From Punica granatum (taxonomy: Eukaryota > Streptophyta > Magnoliopsida > Myrtales > Lythraceae): 64,000 bases of DNA. The translations under genes and the position numbers were made by a program. The notes under the pieces are model-generated. The model did not search any database. It was not told the DNA's origin and saw only the letters and a program-made list of their open reading frames with translations. Every line of letters begins with the position of its first letter. Within the stretch, counting starts at the first letter, position 1. The DNA lies in assembly GCF_007655135.1 (NCBI RefSeq), contig NC_045130.1, positions 13,206,001 through 13,270,000 on the forward strand, written 5' to 3'. Positions 34,851 to 47,700 of the stretch are shown here, in pieces.

Positions 34851-36182
34851 CACTACTAAAAATATTCAGTCAAAAAAAATACCCCTACTAAAAATTAAGG
34901 GATTACCGAGGGGCGGATCCCTCAATAAATCGGGCCTCGGTAAATTTAGCGAGGAATTTGTCTGAAGGAGGTAATCCCTCAGTAATCTCTTGGTATACCG
35001 AGGGATTACCACTTGGTATTTCCCAAAAAAAATTACCAACGGATTACGGAGGGATTTATCCCTTGGTAACTTCGTGTTTTTGTTAAAAAATACACCGGCT
35101 ACTCCACCCTCTTTCCCTTCCCCTCCCACCCCCCATCCGCCCATCGCGCATGCCACCTCCTTAACCGTCGAGCTACGAGCATTGTTCTTATTATTTCTCT
35201 ACACTTAATTATATTTGTATTACTTGTCTTTATATTTTCATTTTTAAAAAATCAAAAACTGTAATATTAACAAATTTGCATTGATAATATATAGATTTAA
35301 TAATAAATTGAACATTATTTATCTATATAATGCATGTGATATTAATTGAAAATAACCACATAGTTTATTTGATCGATCTAAATAGATTTTAAATTAACAT
35401 AATCGAAAATTTTATAGACTCTCACTTACGAGTTCGAACATGCTTTCCACTACTATCTATTTTGAGGTTTTATTTCTGATACTATTTATTTCATTCTTTC
35501 TTTCTTTTTTTAATTTTCATGCACAATATTAAAATGGTAAGTGACTATAAAATGCATATATTTATGAATCGTGCTCCGAGTATAAACATAATCTTATTAT
35601 AATGTTTACGCGCTCCGAGCGTAAACATTATATTTACATACCAATATCAAATTGTATTTTTCAAAAAATCAAAATTTTAAATATTCAAATTAATTAATTT
35701 CATATTTACTATAAATATTTAACACTTTCAATCCTAAATTAAATTAATTTTATATTTAACTAACAATATAATATTCTCTTCGAGAAATATAATTTATATG
35801 TGATATATATCTCTACAATTATTATTGTAAATAAAATATTAATTTTGTAATTTGATATTTTATTCTTTATATTTTTATTGGAAAACGTTAAACTTTTTAA
35901 TTTACCGAGGGATTTTCCCTCGGTAATATAACCGAGAGAAAAATCCCTTGGTAAATTATTTTTTTATAAAAAAAGATTTTAACTTTATCAAGGGATTTTT
36001 CCCTCGGTAATTTATTTTTAAAAAAGAATCTTTAAATTTTTGTTAAAATTTTACCAAGGGAATTACGGAGGGATTTCCTCAGTAATTCCTTGGTAAATTT
36101 TCTGGGGGATTATCAAGGGAATTTTATCGAGGGACGCAATCCCCTGCTAAATCCTTCGGTAACCCCGATATTTTTAGTAGTG
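34851..36182. mobile_element. Non-autonomous CACTA element upstream of g5
   Basis: Left end CACTACTAAAAATA preceded by TAC; right end TTTTTAGTAGTG followed by CAC (a one-base variant of TAC). Best-preserved left terminus of the three copies. Near the left end a second partial terminus (CTACTAAAAATTAAGG at about 34885) follows a short insertion. Subterminal TTACCGAGGGATT repeats as in the g3 copy. Confidence 0.75.
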
Positions 36183-36185
36183 CAC

Positions 36186-37783
36186 GACCTATGGTAGTGG
36201 ACATCTTAACTAAACATATAGGTCAATTTTTTTCTAAGACTTTGATTCTTGCTCTTGGCCGCGAGAGAAGTGGATTACCAATTTGGACTGACCATCTATA
36301 TATTAAAAATATATATATTAGATAAATAAACATCTGTTGTAATCTTGAATTTGCGGAAATATATTTCCTACGACTTCTCTTTTTGATAAGTATGTTATTA
36401 CGGGATTATGGGGATTATGGGATCCTCTTTTTATATATGGACATCTGTATATTAGGATAGTCTAAAATTATTTAGCTAGTCTGACATATTTAGTCCAGAG
36501 AATCCCGTAGATTTTCTTTTGTTTCCTTATTTTGTAGGGCTGATGTGCCTATTTGTATTCGGTTTTGCATATCAATGAATTCAAGCTTGAAGCTGCTAAT
36601 CGTATTATATGTCCGACCACATCTCATCCATGCATGAAATACACATTGTTTGCACGTTTCAGAAACTTTTTTGTGAAATAAGGTAATAGGAAGAGAATAT
36701 CCAGGATTTTGTATATCTGAGTGGAAATACTGATGTTCATGAGTTGTTGGTTACTGTTCATCATTCAACGAACCTGAAGAAATGCATTACTGTTTTTTAT
36801 TTTTATTTTTTTAGAGCATTACTGCATGGTTATTTAAAAAAAATGACAGCACAGTATGAAATTCATAATTAGAAGAGAATATATGCAAATGTTCGAGACG
36901 AATTTTATAAAAGTTGGTTTGTATTTTAAAAGAAGGACAATTTTTAAAATTATTAAGCTCTTGAAAATTTTTAAAATCTGAAAATTAAAATTTGAATTAC
37001 TCATTCTCCGTTAAGTACGTAGGGGCAAAATATTACTCGAGTACATGTGAAAGAGCTAAACACAAGTCATGTCCGTCCACCCTTGTGGATTCTATCTTCT
37101 TAACTGGATCTCCAGAACGTAAGGATAGGGTCAGAAAACTAAGTAATTAATTAAGCCGCAGCAAAGTCCACGGTGCATGGATTTTCTCGGTTGACGCAAG
37201 TAAAAGCGATTGATCAATTGGCCCCAATGAGAGCGAAAGGAGTGGAATCGGTCCTCCTGGAAAAACATGGTCCACGTAATACTGAATCCCCCCGATGATA
37301 TGCGGTGCCAAGCAGTGGTCTCGAATTTACATCTTGGAACTTTGTATCGAGTCCCCTAGAAATATTCCATGGGGATCGACCATGTACGAAGCACAGCGAT
37401 TGATCAATTGGCCCTAATGAGAGCGAAAGGAGTGGACTCGGTCCTCCTGGAAAAACATGGTCCACGTAATACTTAATTCCACCGATGTTTGTGTGGTCTC
37501 GAATACCTACACAAACATGACGAGAAACATCTCGGTGATAGACGCTCTTAATAATTCGTCCATTATTCTCTCTTGTGAATATGCAGTTTTATTCCTCACA
37601 CATTAGGAGTGTAAATAGTGGTCAATGAATTCAATAGAGAATCATAAAGGGTGTAACGCAAGAGTTGAAGGTTACAAACCGAAACTCTTCATCAATCGAG
37701 TGGCGAGTTCTCATGACAGATCATTGTTAGCTACTATGAGAAAGTTATTTCAATGAGATTATTTATTTCAAATGACATATAAT
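36186..37783. repeat. Near-identical duplicated block (partner 21645-23275)
   Basis: Collinear with 21645-23275, including the 190-bp direct repeat (37205-37497). It is cut off at 37783 by the giant-LTR element. No gene is supported. Confidence 0.7.
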
Positions 37784-40700
37784 TGTTAGCACCCGAATTT
37801 AATCTCGCCGGGGCACGCATGCGCGAAGCCTATGCAATGTGGCTTGGGAGTGTCCACCTTCCCGGGAACGCACGACGGACACGCGTGAGAAGGAGTCGCC
37901 ACTTACTGTTTACGACCCATAAGTCGAGGGCCGTTGAGTCGCCCGGGTCTAGGGGTACGGGGTACACCTAAATACTAAGGCAATGGTCATGCGGAGCCGA
38001 AAATTCCGAATTCGGGAGTTCTATTACGTGCGGGCCTATATCCCGCACGCCCTTTCGGTACTCTAATTTGCTAAGCTTGTCGTTTTGTTTATTTACCGCG
38101 TGATATAGGGTTACACTTAACTCACCCATTTTGACACCGTAAAGTTGATGAATTGATCAAGTTGGGCCAAGGATCCGAAAGATGAGTAGGCTTGTGCGTC
38201 GAGGAATCGGTTCACTATCTTAGCGTTACAGTTCATTGAACCGTGATGGTCGATTCCCTGCGCGAACCGAAGCCGCGAGTATTCGAGCTTACTCATCTAT
38301 TGGTAACAATAGACCGACTTGACCGGTTCGACACTCGGACCTCTCGCTCGCCGATCGGGGATCCTTACAAATGAATGAGTGAGTGTACAGATAAAATCCT
38401 CACAATGTTCTCTCGAATAATTACAAAGTGTAACTGAATAAGTAAATGGATCCCGATCGGTTTGCATTGGACCAATATTCCGCTCCGGCTTACCGTGTGT
38501 TTTGAATAACCGATAAATAAATTAAGGCAACGCGGGCTCAAAGAGCCGGGGGTCGGGTCCAATCGAACCGACGGTTTGCAGGAGAACCGATTGGTTCCCA
38601 CTGTAACCGTTGGACCGATCGAGCTCCCGGGTGATATCTAAACACGTTTCACACATCCAATCCAAATTGCCTTCCACATAGGCCATATTTGGAGTGTGAT
38701 GGTGACTCGAGGCTAGATCCCATTCCGCACTCGGGTTGCACGCACTCAGTGAGTTAGGAGGCATTGGACCTCGTGCTCGGTGATTTGGGGCGTTGGACCC
38801 CGTGCAACACGTAACCTATGGGCTCAGACCCGAACCGCAGCAAATCAGCAAAAGCAAATGGAAAACAGAAGAAAACTGATAAAATTGATGGAAAACAGAT
38901 AACAACTAACAAATGTAGGTGAATACAGACAAGTTGTGTATTAAGTCGAATGTACGTGGTTTAATCAGTTATCGACCGGGTTGATTTGCAAACAATGTGT
39001 CTAGCCTAGGCAAACATAGATGGTGGGTTAAAATATGGCTCTAAGCCCATTACATGTGTGAATTTGTTTTAGAATCCTTATTTAGTGAGATGACACTGCG
39101 GTTTCACCGAATTAACCAAACTCGTATCTTGACTCTAGATTGGAATCTAATATTCTACCTACCCATTATCTAATGTTCGTTTAAGTCGAGTGTATGATTA
39201 ATGCGGTTCTTCGTATTTTGTAACTGAAATAAAATGTTCACCACCGAATTTACGATAGGAAGATAGAAACACCGAAAGTGAACGAAATGGGCCGTGCGAA
39301 TGAAACTCGTACCCGAACGGGTTGCCCTTTCTCGCCCGTAAATCGAGGTGTTTCCAACTCCCTAACGCCTAGGGTATCGGTGAATCACGGAATAATGATT
39401 ATGCCCTTGGATAATAAAACGTGTGATGTTCGTGTACAAATTGAAGATCGTGTGACACGAAGAAGTCTAGGAAGGACTCGCGCCTCCCGACTCGAGCCGC
39501 ATCAAATCGGGCCCGGACTCAAGTCATAGCACGCGAGTACTCGCTAGACGTTGATTTTATTCGTGTTACACGTCTTAGTGTTTTGAAATTGTGGTCTTTT
39601 TAAGGAAAAGGACATTCTCGCCGTTCCGTGAGCCATCGACGCGCTTACGAATTAATAATCAATTTATCCAATTATTTAGTCCAATATGATTTAATTAACC
39701 GAATGATACGTCCCGTTTCTCCCATTTGTGGAATGGTTTAATGATTGAGATCTCAAACCTCAATTGTTATGGATCAATGAAACGTTTGTTCGATATTAAC
39801 TTATCTAGCATACGAATTAACATGAAACCAACGATTAAATGAAAATGGTGATTACAATCAATTCCAAGAATCGGTTTTGACCGTTTCTTGCATGCATAAA
39901 ACATCAAACACGATGACAACGTACATTTTTTTACATAGCCGGTGCCGCCATGATCTTGGGAACGTAATTAAACATACAAACAAGCACAAACACGATATTT
40001 AGAGAAATCGATAAAACGACACCGACTCATCGGAGTGAAAAATGTAAAAACTCGGAAAACGACTTGAATCGGGGAAAGGAGGCCATCCATGGCCCGAGGA
40101 TGCCAAGAGGGGCTCTCGGCCACCTCCCTTGGGGTGAGGCCGAGAGGCTCCTTTGGCTTGCCCGATCCAACGATGTCTCCTCGACTCCGATTCAAGCTAT
40201 TTCCCGACATGCTAGCACTATATACGATGATGACATGCATAATACGATGTAAAAACACATAAAAAACATAAACTTGCATGCGAATCGGTCATGGACCGCC
40301 TTATCGCCCCACAAACGCAAGGAAAACGTAAAAGTCCTAACTTCTCTGAGTTGGGAATGATTATACCTAGCCCCGGGATGCGGGAAAAGTCGAGGAAAGC
40401 CAGAAAAAGGGCTTGGGAAGTCGGTTCTGCCCCCTGGAATGAACAGACCCGAATCAGTGAAGTTGGGTCGGCGGCAGACCCGACTGGCAGTCCGGTTTGT
40501 CGAGGCTGTACCGATTGATCGGGATAGAATTTTGCGCGGGCCAGTTTCGTTGGATTCCCAAGAGACTAAGGATTGCGTCTGCGGTGGTTTCCGGAGGAGA
40601 CCACGCGTAGATTTTCTGGAAATAAAAAACAAAGTCGGGTCAGTAAAAAAAAGACAGACCCAGTCGGGTCAACACAGACCCGACTGGCACCCGATGAAGA

Positions 40701-43180
40701 AATGGCTCCACAGGAGGCTCCCGGTGGTCTTTTGATGCGACGTCGGTGGCATTGGACTCCTAACTGACTGAGGACCACGGTGATAGGTGGCACGTAGCAA
40801 GATTCAGCCCGAGCTAACCTGTACATTCCTGCAAATTTTGGGTTAGAAAAGACGACCAGAGGAACAAACCCGACTCACACCCCGGTGTAGAAACGACTAT
40901 ACGGGAGGCTCCCGGTGGTCTTTTGGTGCAAGATCGGTGGCATTGGACTTCTAACTGACTGAGGATCATGACTGCGGTGGTTTCATGAGGTTTGGACATG
41001 TATATTTTCCGTATGCTCCTGCAAAGTTCCGGTCAAAAAAGTAAATGAGAGGGAGAGACCCGACTGGGCTGTTTGGGTAGAAACGGCTGTAAAGGGGGGC
41101 TCCGGGTGTTGCACCGAGCTGGCTCGAGTTCCTCCAATTCCTAAGGGACTGCTCTTGGTGTTCATGACTAGTTTGTGGCGTGCGCACGACTGATTTCAAT
41201 CGGAAATGCAAAGAGAAACCGATAAAGACTATGAAAACCCATGAAAGAAAAAGATTGGAAAAGGGGCGGTCTCGCGCGGTTGAGCGGCTCTCGGCACATG
41301 ACCACCTCGTCATGGGGGAGAGTGAGGGTCATGAGGAACACTTAGAAAGTGATGGCACGACTCGCCATGGTCGTGGGAAGGAGTGGCGTCGAAGAAGCCC
41401 AGAAACCCGTGAAACCCTATGGAACTCGATTCTGGACAGAGCTGGTTCGGCAAGCTGGAAGCTTCAAATCGCAAAACTAACACCGGAAATGGACTCGGGA
41501 GGTCGAATACATATGGGATATGAAGTTTGGTCGAGCTTGCTTAAGTCGAGAATGAAGAACTCGCTTAGAAACCGGGAAAACGCCCTAGGGACCCGAATCT
41601 GGACAGAGCTGGAACGATGTGCTGGGAGCTTCAAATGAAAAATCTAAGGTCGGAAATGGACTTAGGAGGTCGAAAACATGTGGGATATGAAGTTTGGTCA
41701 AGTTTGGATCGGGTTGGATGGCTGTCGCCGGAAAACGGTTGAGTTTTCCGGCATTTTCGGCCTTGGACGGGGCTGTGCTTGGGCTGAACGACCAGGGCTG
41801 ATTGCTGGAGTTTGAGAGGGTTTTGGAGGTTCTCCTAGAGTGAGAAAGGTTGAGAGAAAATGAAAATTGAGTTGTGATTAAATTAATGACCCAAGAGGCT
41901 TATATAAGAAGCCTAATGATGCAAAATTAGTGAAATTAAGTGTGATTTTGGGGGGGTTTATGGGGCCGCCGAATTTTTGAAGAGGGGTTAGAATGGGGAA
42001 ATGTCACTTAGAGTGTGGGGGAAGCAAGAGGAGAAGTGATGGGAAGTGATGGATGGGAGATATGTGTAAGAAGGTGTAAGAGATATTTGAATTTGTGTGG
42101 TGGAGGGAGCTTCTTGAGTTTGAGCCACCGAATTGAGCCGTGGCTTGGGGTTGAGCCGTGGCTTGGGGTTGAGCCGCGGCTTGGAGGCTTGGCTTGGCTG
42201 AGCTATGGGTCCCATTTGACTGAGAGAAAAGCCGGGAAAAGCTCAAGACTTGATTGAACGCGCGCCCGATCTCCGATGTCCGATTAATTTATAGATTTGG
42301 AATGCTTGAATGAAGAGGATTTGAATGAGCCTAATATCGCCATACGTCGCGTGAACGAGTGCTCGGAAGACTCGGCGCCTCCAGAGTCGGTTTTGTCTCG
42401 TCTGGGTGTTCAGAGTGGAATTAACCGTCTCTGTTCTCCGATTGCTCCTTTGTGCGTTGTAGTGCTTGTCTCGATGAGCTTTTTGCCTCGTAGGGGATCG
42501 TTGGATCGTCGTCTCCGACCGAAGACCGTTGGCCCGGGAAGACCTAGGGACTTGTTACCGGGGCTTTCTGAGTGTTCCCTGAATGTCTCGAGGTGTTCGG
42601 GGATCGTTTTGATCTCTGTTTTCCATGAATGTGCCCCGAAGATTTACCAGGAGGCGTTTGCTACCACTGAAACGTCACTCGGGGAGCCCCGTAGAGTTCC
42701 GAAAGGTCGTCTAAAGCTTGTTCCACGACCCCGGTGGTCCCTGAGTGCCTGTAAGTCCGTTTTGGGGTGCCGTTTACTTGTCAGTGGAGCGGGCCCCGGG
42801 AGCCCTGTCAGAAAAGGCGTCTGTGAGAGATCGGGGGTGTTCCGGCCTAAGTGGTATGCCCCCGAAACGCACCTGGACGCGTCGTTAGTCACTTTGGCAC
42901 TGAGAGGGATTTTTAGAGTGCCATATTGGGCACCTTTCGGTGCTTTGGTGACTTGGTGATGAATAGTGCCACAGTGCCGGCTCTGCCGTTTTCGGAATTC
43001 CGCATTTGTCTGTTCTTCTGACGGCTCTCCTCTGCTTTTCTCGGTGGACCATGCTTTTCTCCCGCAATCCATGACTCTGTGCCCGCATGTTTGCCTCCGA
43101 TTTCCCGATTGTGAATGGTATCCCGAGCTTTGGTCGGAAGTCCTCCGTTGGAACCGGTGGACCAAAATGGGGTGCTGACA
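37784..43180 (-). mobile_element. 3' LTR of the giant-LTR element (5397 bp)
   Basis: Carries internal degenerate repeats: three related blocks between about 40540 and 41180 (sharing CAGACCCGACTGG, GGAGGCTCCCGGTGGTC, GGCATTGGACT and TAACTGACTGAGGA), two blocks around 41430-41690 (TCTGGACAGAGCTGG), and three 18-bp units of TGAGCCGTGGCTTGGGGT at 42132-42187. It keeps about 65 bp near 38795-38860 that the other LTR lacks. Open frames within it are shared by both LTRs but show no known domain. Confidence 0.8.
41899..41908 (-). promoter_or_regulatory. TATA box in the 3' LTR of the giant-LTR element
   Basis: Palindromic CTTATATAAG, the only strong TATA motif seen in this part of the LTR and conserved at 53301-53310. 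It would give a U3 of about 1.3 kb and an R-U5 of about 4.1 kb for minus-strand transcription. Confidence 0.45.
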
Positions 43181-43194
43181 ACTTGCCCCTCTTT
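43181..43194 (-). promoter_or_regulatory. Polypurine tract of the giant-LTR element
   Basis: AAAGAGGGGCAAGT on the minus strand, directly abutting TGTCAGCA of the 3' LTR; the site where plus-strand DNA synthesis would be primed. Confidence 0.65.
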
Positions 43195-43419
43195 GGTTGC
43201 GTGCTCGATTAGAGGAGGTAGCCAAAGATCATGAAAAATAACCCTTTTTGGTCCCGGCGACCGCTTCGACCTCACTCGCGATGGCCACTGGTTCCTGAGC
43301 TTTGAATGCGTGGGAAGGAATTAAGCATACGTACCTAAATGTATCGAATAGATGTCAGAATCAGCGAATAAGAAGAAAGGGAGTCAGATTTAAAGCAATA
43401 AATTGTGGGTTCATGGAAA

Positions 43420-44722
43420 GTAAGAACACGGGTTTATGGGCCCGTGCGGTGCAAGAAAAGTAAGACAGGGGTTTATGGGCCCGTGCTGTGCAAGAAAAGT
43501 AAGACACGGGTTTATGGGCTCGTGCAGCAGGAAAAGCAAATACACGGGTTTACGGGCCCGTACAGCAGGAAAAGTAAGACTCGGGTTTACGGGCCCGTGC
43601 AGCAGGAAAAGTAAAGGCACGGGTTTATGGGCCCGTGCGGTGCAAGAAAAGTAAGACACGGGTTTATGAGCCCGTGCAGTAGGAAAAGTAAAGGCACGGG
43701 TTTATGGGCCCGTGCAGTGCAAGAAAAGTAAGACACGGGTTTATGGGCCCGTGCGGTGCAAGAAAAGTAAAGACACGGTTTATGGGCCCGTGCAGCAGGA
43801 AAAGTAAGACACGAGTTTATGGGCCCGTACAGCAGGAAAAGTAAGACACGGGTTTACGGGCCCGTGCAGCAGGAAAAGTAAAAGCACGGGTTTACGGGCC
43901 CGTACAGCAGGAAAAGTAAGACACGAGTTTATGGGCCCGTGCAGCAGGAAAAGTAAACGCACGGGTTTATGGGCCCGGGCAGCAGGAAAAGTAAGACACG
44001 GTTTTATGGGCCCGTGCGGTGCGAGAAAAGTAAAGACACGGATTTATGGGCCCGTGCAGCAGGAAAAGTAAAGACACGGGTTTATGGGCCCGTGCAGCAG
44101 GAAAAGTAAGACACGGGTTTAGGGGCCCGTGCAGCAGGAAAAGTAAGACTCGGGTTTACGGGCCCGTGCAACAGGAAAAGTAAAGGCACGGGTTTATGGG
44201 CCCGTGTGGTGCAAGAAAAGTAAGGATACGGGTTTATGGGCCCGTGCAGCAGGAAAAGTAAGGACACGGGTTTATGGGCCCGTGCAGCAGGAAAAGTAAA
44301 GACACGGGCTTATGGGCCCGTGCGATGCAAGAAAAGTAAGACAAGGGTTTATGGACCCGTGCAGCAGGAAAAGTAAGACACATGTTTATGGGCCCGTGCA
44401 GCAGGAAAAGTAAAGACACGGGTTTACGGGCCCGTGCAGCAGGAAAAGTAATACACAGGTTTACGGGCTCGTGCAACAGGAAAAGTAAAGGTAAGGGTTT
44501 ATGGGTCCGTGCGGTGCAAGAAAAGTAAGGACACGGGTTCATGGGCTCGTGCAGTAGGAAAAGTAAGACACGGATTTACGGGCCCGTGCAGCAGGAAAAG
44601 TAAGACACGGGTTTACGGGCCCGTGCAGCAGGAAATGTAAGACACGGGTTTACGGACCCGTGCAACAGGAAAAGTAAAGGCACGGATTTATGAGCCCGTG
44701 CGGTGCAAGAAAAGTAAGACAC
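43420..44722. repeat. Hairpin-forming minisatellite, 34 units of about 38 bp
   Basis: Each unit holds CACGGGTTTATGGGCCCGTG, an inverted repeat (CACGGG and CCCGTG) that can form a hairpin. A spacer follows in one of two forms, CAGCAGGAAAAGTAAGA or CGGTGCAAGAAAAGTAAGA. I count 34 units, with scattered point changes (TTTAC/TTTAT, CGTAC/CGTGC). It lies near the 3' end of the element's centre. Several frames stay open through it on both strands simply because the unit lacks stops; this is not evidence of protein coding. Confidence 0.95.
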
Positions 44723-47700
44723 GCATGGAATGCAAGATCAAAGATCAATGTTAAGGAATGGCGCTTAGTGCTGGAAGGACAGTTCGCTTGACACTCGGCC
44801 AAAACCGCACAGGGTGATGCAGTGGAGATTATGGCTTGCGAATCGTCGTGTGACCGAGGTGCTTGTTTGATGACGGTGTCATGCATGGCCCCGAGGTCTT
44901 CGGTTTGTCGAGGATCGGACTCGCACTGAGGCGGCTGTTTCGTTGGGGATACCCCGGTCGTGCGATGAGGGGAACGAGCTCTGGGGTAGAGCGCCTATGT
45001 GTCCCGAGGGATCGAGAATCAGAGTCTGTCGTAGTTCTCGCGTTTGTTGTACATGTGATCCAAACATCATTAGTAAGTCATGGGATTACTAGCGATTTGT
45101 AAGCACGGGTAAAAGGAAGGGTTTGTGACGCATGCTCTTCAGTTTCGGGTCGCCGTGAAGAGTTTTTGCTTTGATGATGTGAATGGTGGTCCCGCTTTCA
45201 GAGGCCCCGATGTGAGGCCTCCGGGGCTCCTGTTGGCCTTGCATGGGCATATCGAGACGTTCTCAAAGGTGCCCAAGCGGCTCTATCGGTTGTTCGACGC
45301 GCCCGTGAACTTAAGACCCTTCTTATCAAGGTGTCGTAGGGCGGCTGCATTTGTAACCTGCATGGGGAATTTTTGTCCAAATTTGGTCAGGTCTCGGTCT
45401 AGTCATTTCCAAAGTGTTATGACTAGACTCCCGGAAAGAAATGTCTAAGATTTTGGCTTTGTGGTAGCCGATGGAAGGGTGGCTGTGACCCATTTCGGAG
45501 TTGTGCGATGATAAAGAGAAAAGAGAAAGCTTGGGGAGTACGTTGTCCAAGGCTGAAAGGATACACGGGTTCACGCTTGTCGTGAGATGTACTACCCCTT
45601 CTCTTCCGTCCTTCGATCGGTGTTGGCTGTCTTGAACTGTTTGGATTGCGTGCTTGGTCGCCCGCTGTGCTCGAAGAAGAATCCGCCTTGGACGGTTGAG
45701 TTAGGTAGGAGAGCCGATCGAGGATCGTGTTGGAGTAGATAACCTGGCCATTTCTCTTGGGGATCCCTGGTCCGCGCAGTGTGCGAAGGCCCAAGGTGAC
45801 TGTTTTGTTTATCTCTCATTTTACTCTCCTTTTGCTATGGTCACCCGCCTCGGAGCCGTACCTCTCAACCTAAAGGGGATGAACTCTCCTTTTGCCACGA
45901 CCGCCTGCCTCGGGATTTTCAGTCGTGCCTCTCTTTTGCCCTAACTTTTGCCTAGGCCGCCCCGAAAAGGGGTTTTCGACCTAGCGGGCTCGATTTTTTT
46001 GTCTCTCGAGTTTGCAAGGGCGAAGGGATCGAATAATTCGACCTCCGAGTGCGTTACATTCTGTCTCCGTCGAGGAGTTGCGTCTGCTGCTCTCCCCTTT
46101 TTTTCGGGGTTTGTTGATTTCTTTTTCGAATTGGCGGTGCCGGAGTTTTATATCTCAGCGGTGCCTTATTTTGTTCATTGGCGGGTTTTTTCCGCATCTT
46201 TTCTCTATCTTCATTGGCAAATTTTTCCCGCTTCTTTTTGCTCTGTTTTTTTTCTTGCAGCTGGGGTCTGTATTGTGCCCCTTGTATTTGTTTGAAACTC
46301 CTCGACTTTGCATCATCGAGGCTGCTTTTGTTTGCTTCGCCCCATGGAGACTTGATGTACTTTGTTGTCCTAACCCAATTTTGTGAGAGCTGATTTTCTC
46401 AGAAGTCTGATACTTGTGCACTCAAAAGCCGAACTTCGCGTCTTTCGTCCTTGCAAATTTTACAAGTCCTTTCCCCTATTGTCTAAAAAGAAAACAAAAT
46501 TGCCCTAGGAGTGTGTGACCGAGGTTGTCATGATGCTTGCCATGGAAGATGCCCATTCTTGATGCGAATGACTAGGAGCGTTCCAGTGTTGTTTGTTGGA
46601 GTGACCCACTATGGCGACCTCAGGGTGAACTTTAACCAGGGATGCCCCAGTGTACGTCACTTGCCGAGGTCGTGTTGTCGCAAGCTTCAACCGGGGATGC
46701 CCCAGCGTACGTTGCTTGGAAATGCTCATCGTGGCCGGATAATGTTCGAGGTGGTCTTGGTTTGAACGACGAACGTGAATGCCCCTATCTTCATTGTTAA
46801 TGTGACCTGTGGTGGGCGCCTTGTACAATTATCGTCCCCGATCGTGCTTGTGGCTCTAGCATCAGTCGTACACTGGAGAGGTGTGCTCTCGAAGCCGATG
46901 GGCATTCTTGTTTGTCGATTGAGACGGTTGCGCTGAAGGCATACGGCTCGTTTGAATGCTTCCGTCGTCGGCTTTATAGGGGGTACCTCCTTGTCGGGCC
47001 CTTCCCTGCTGAAGTATAGGAAAAAAGACTCGATAGGAGTTCTCGAGGAGGTGTGAACCCGCGCATCGCTCTTCGCCCGCGACTGGCATTTCCCTGTGAA
47101 GGATGACAGAGAGGATGATACATTAGGCGATTATGCGGTGGAATATGCTGTAAGAAATGTAAGGTGGACCCATGGGAAATTCCTTCGTCTAGCGCACGAC
47201 CCATGGGGTGCCGCGCGTGAGGGACACTCAATTCCGAGAGTCTAGTCATCACCACCCTGGAGTGGTCAGACCGTGACTAGAGGCCGCATAGGTGTACTTT
47301 CCTCGATTACGAATTGGCATGCGCAGTCATCCTAGGGAAAGCTCGGGGAGCTGGGTCCCATGAGGACAGGCGAGTCGAACATGCCCGAAAGAACTAATAG
47401 GGGATCGTTGGGATTGTTCTAATGCTCACTTGAATGGTTCGTTCTAGTCGGGAGCTTGTTTGGGAATGCATATAAATAAATGTAAAAGAGAGTTTAGGGA
47501 AGAGTGCACGTTGCCCCAGTGGCTGGTTGATGGCCACAGCGGAGGGTGGGGTGGGTCCATTCTCCGGTCGGAGATGCAATCGTGCAAATTATTTTTACGG
47601 CGGGTGGGGAGGGCCATGCTCTATTAGTCGGAGCTGTCGCTTGTGATCTTTTGCGGAGGGAGGGTTGGGACTCAGTGTCGAAGTTCCAAGGTGCTGGACG

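Noticed and set aside
42297..42959. 220-codon plus-strand frame in the giant LTR (and 116- to 193-codon frames opposite)
   Set aside because: The partner LTR at 53717-54379 breaks the frame, both strands are open because of GC-rich composition, and no domain is recognisable.
43405..44886. Long overlapping open frames on both strands with repeats such as GPVQQEK or CTGPINP
   Set aside because: They are produced by a stop-free 38-bp minisatellite unit; frames are open on both strands and there is no start context or domain.
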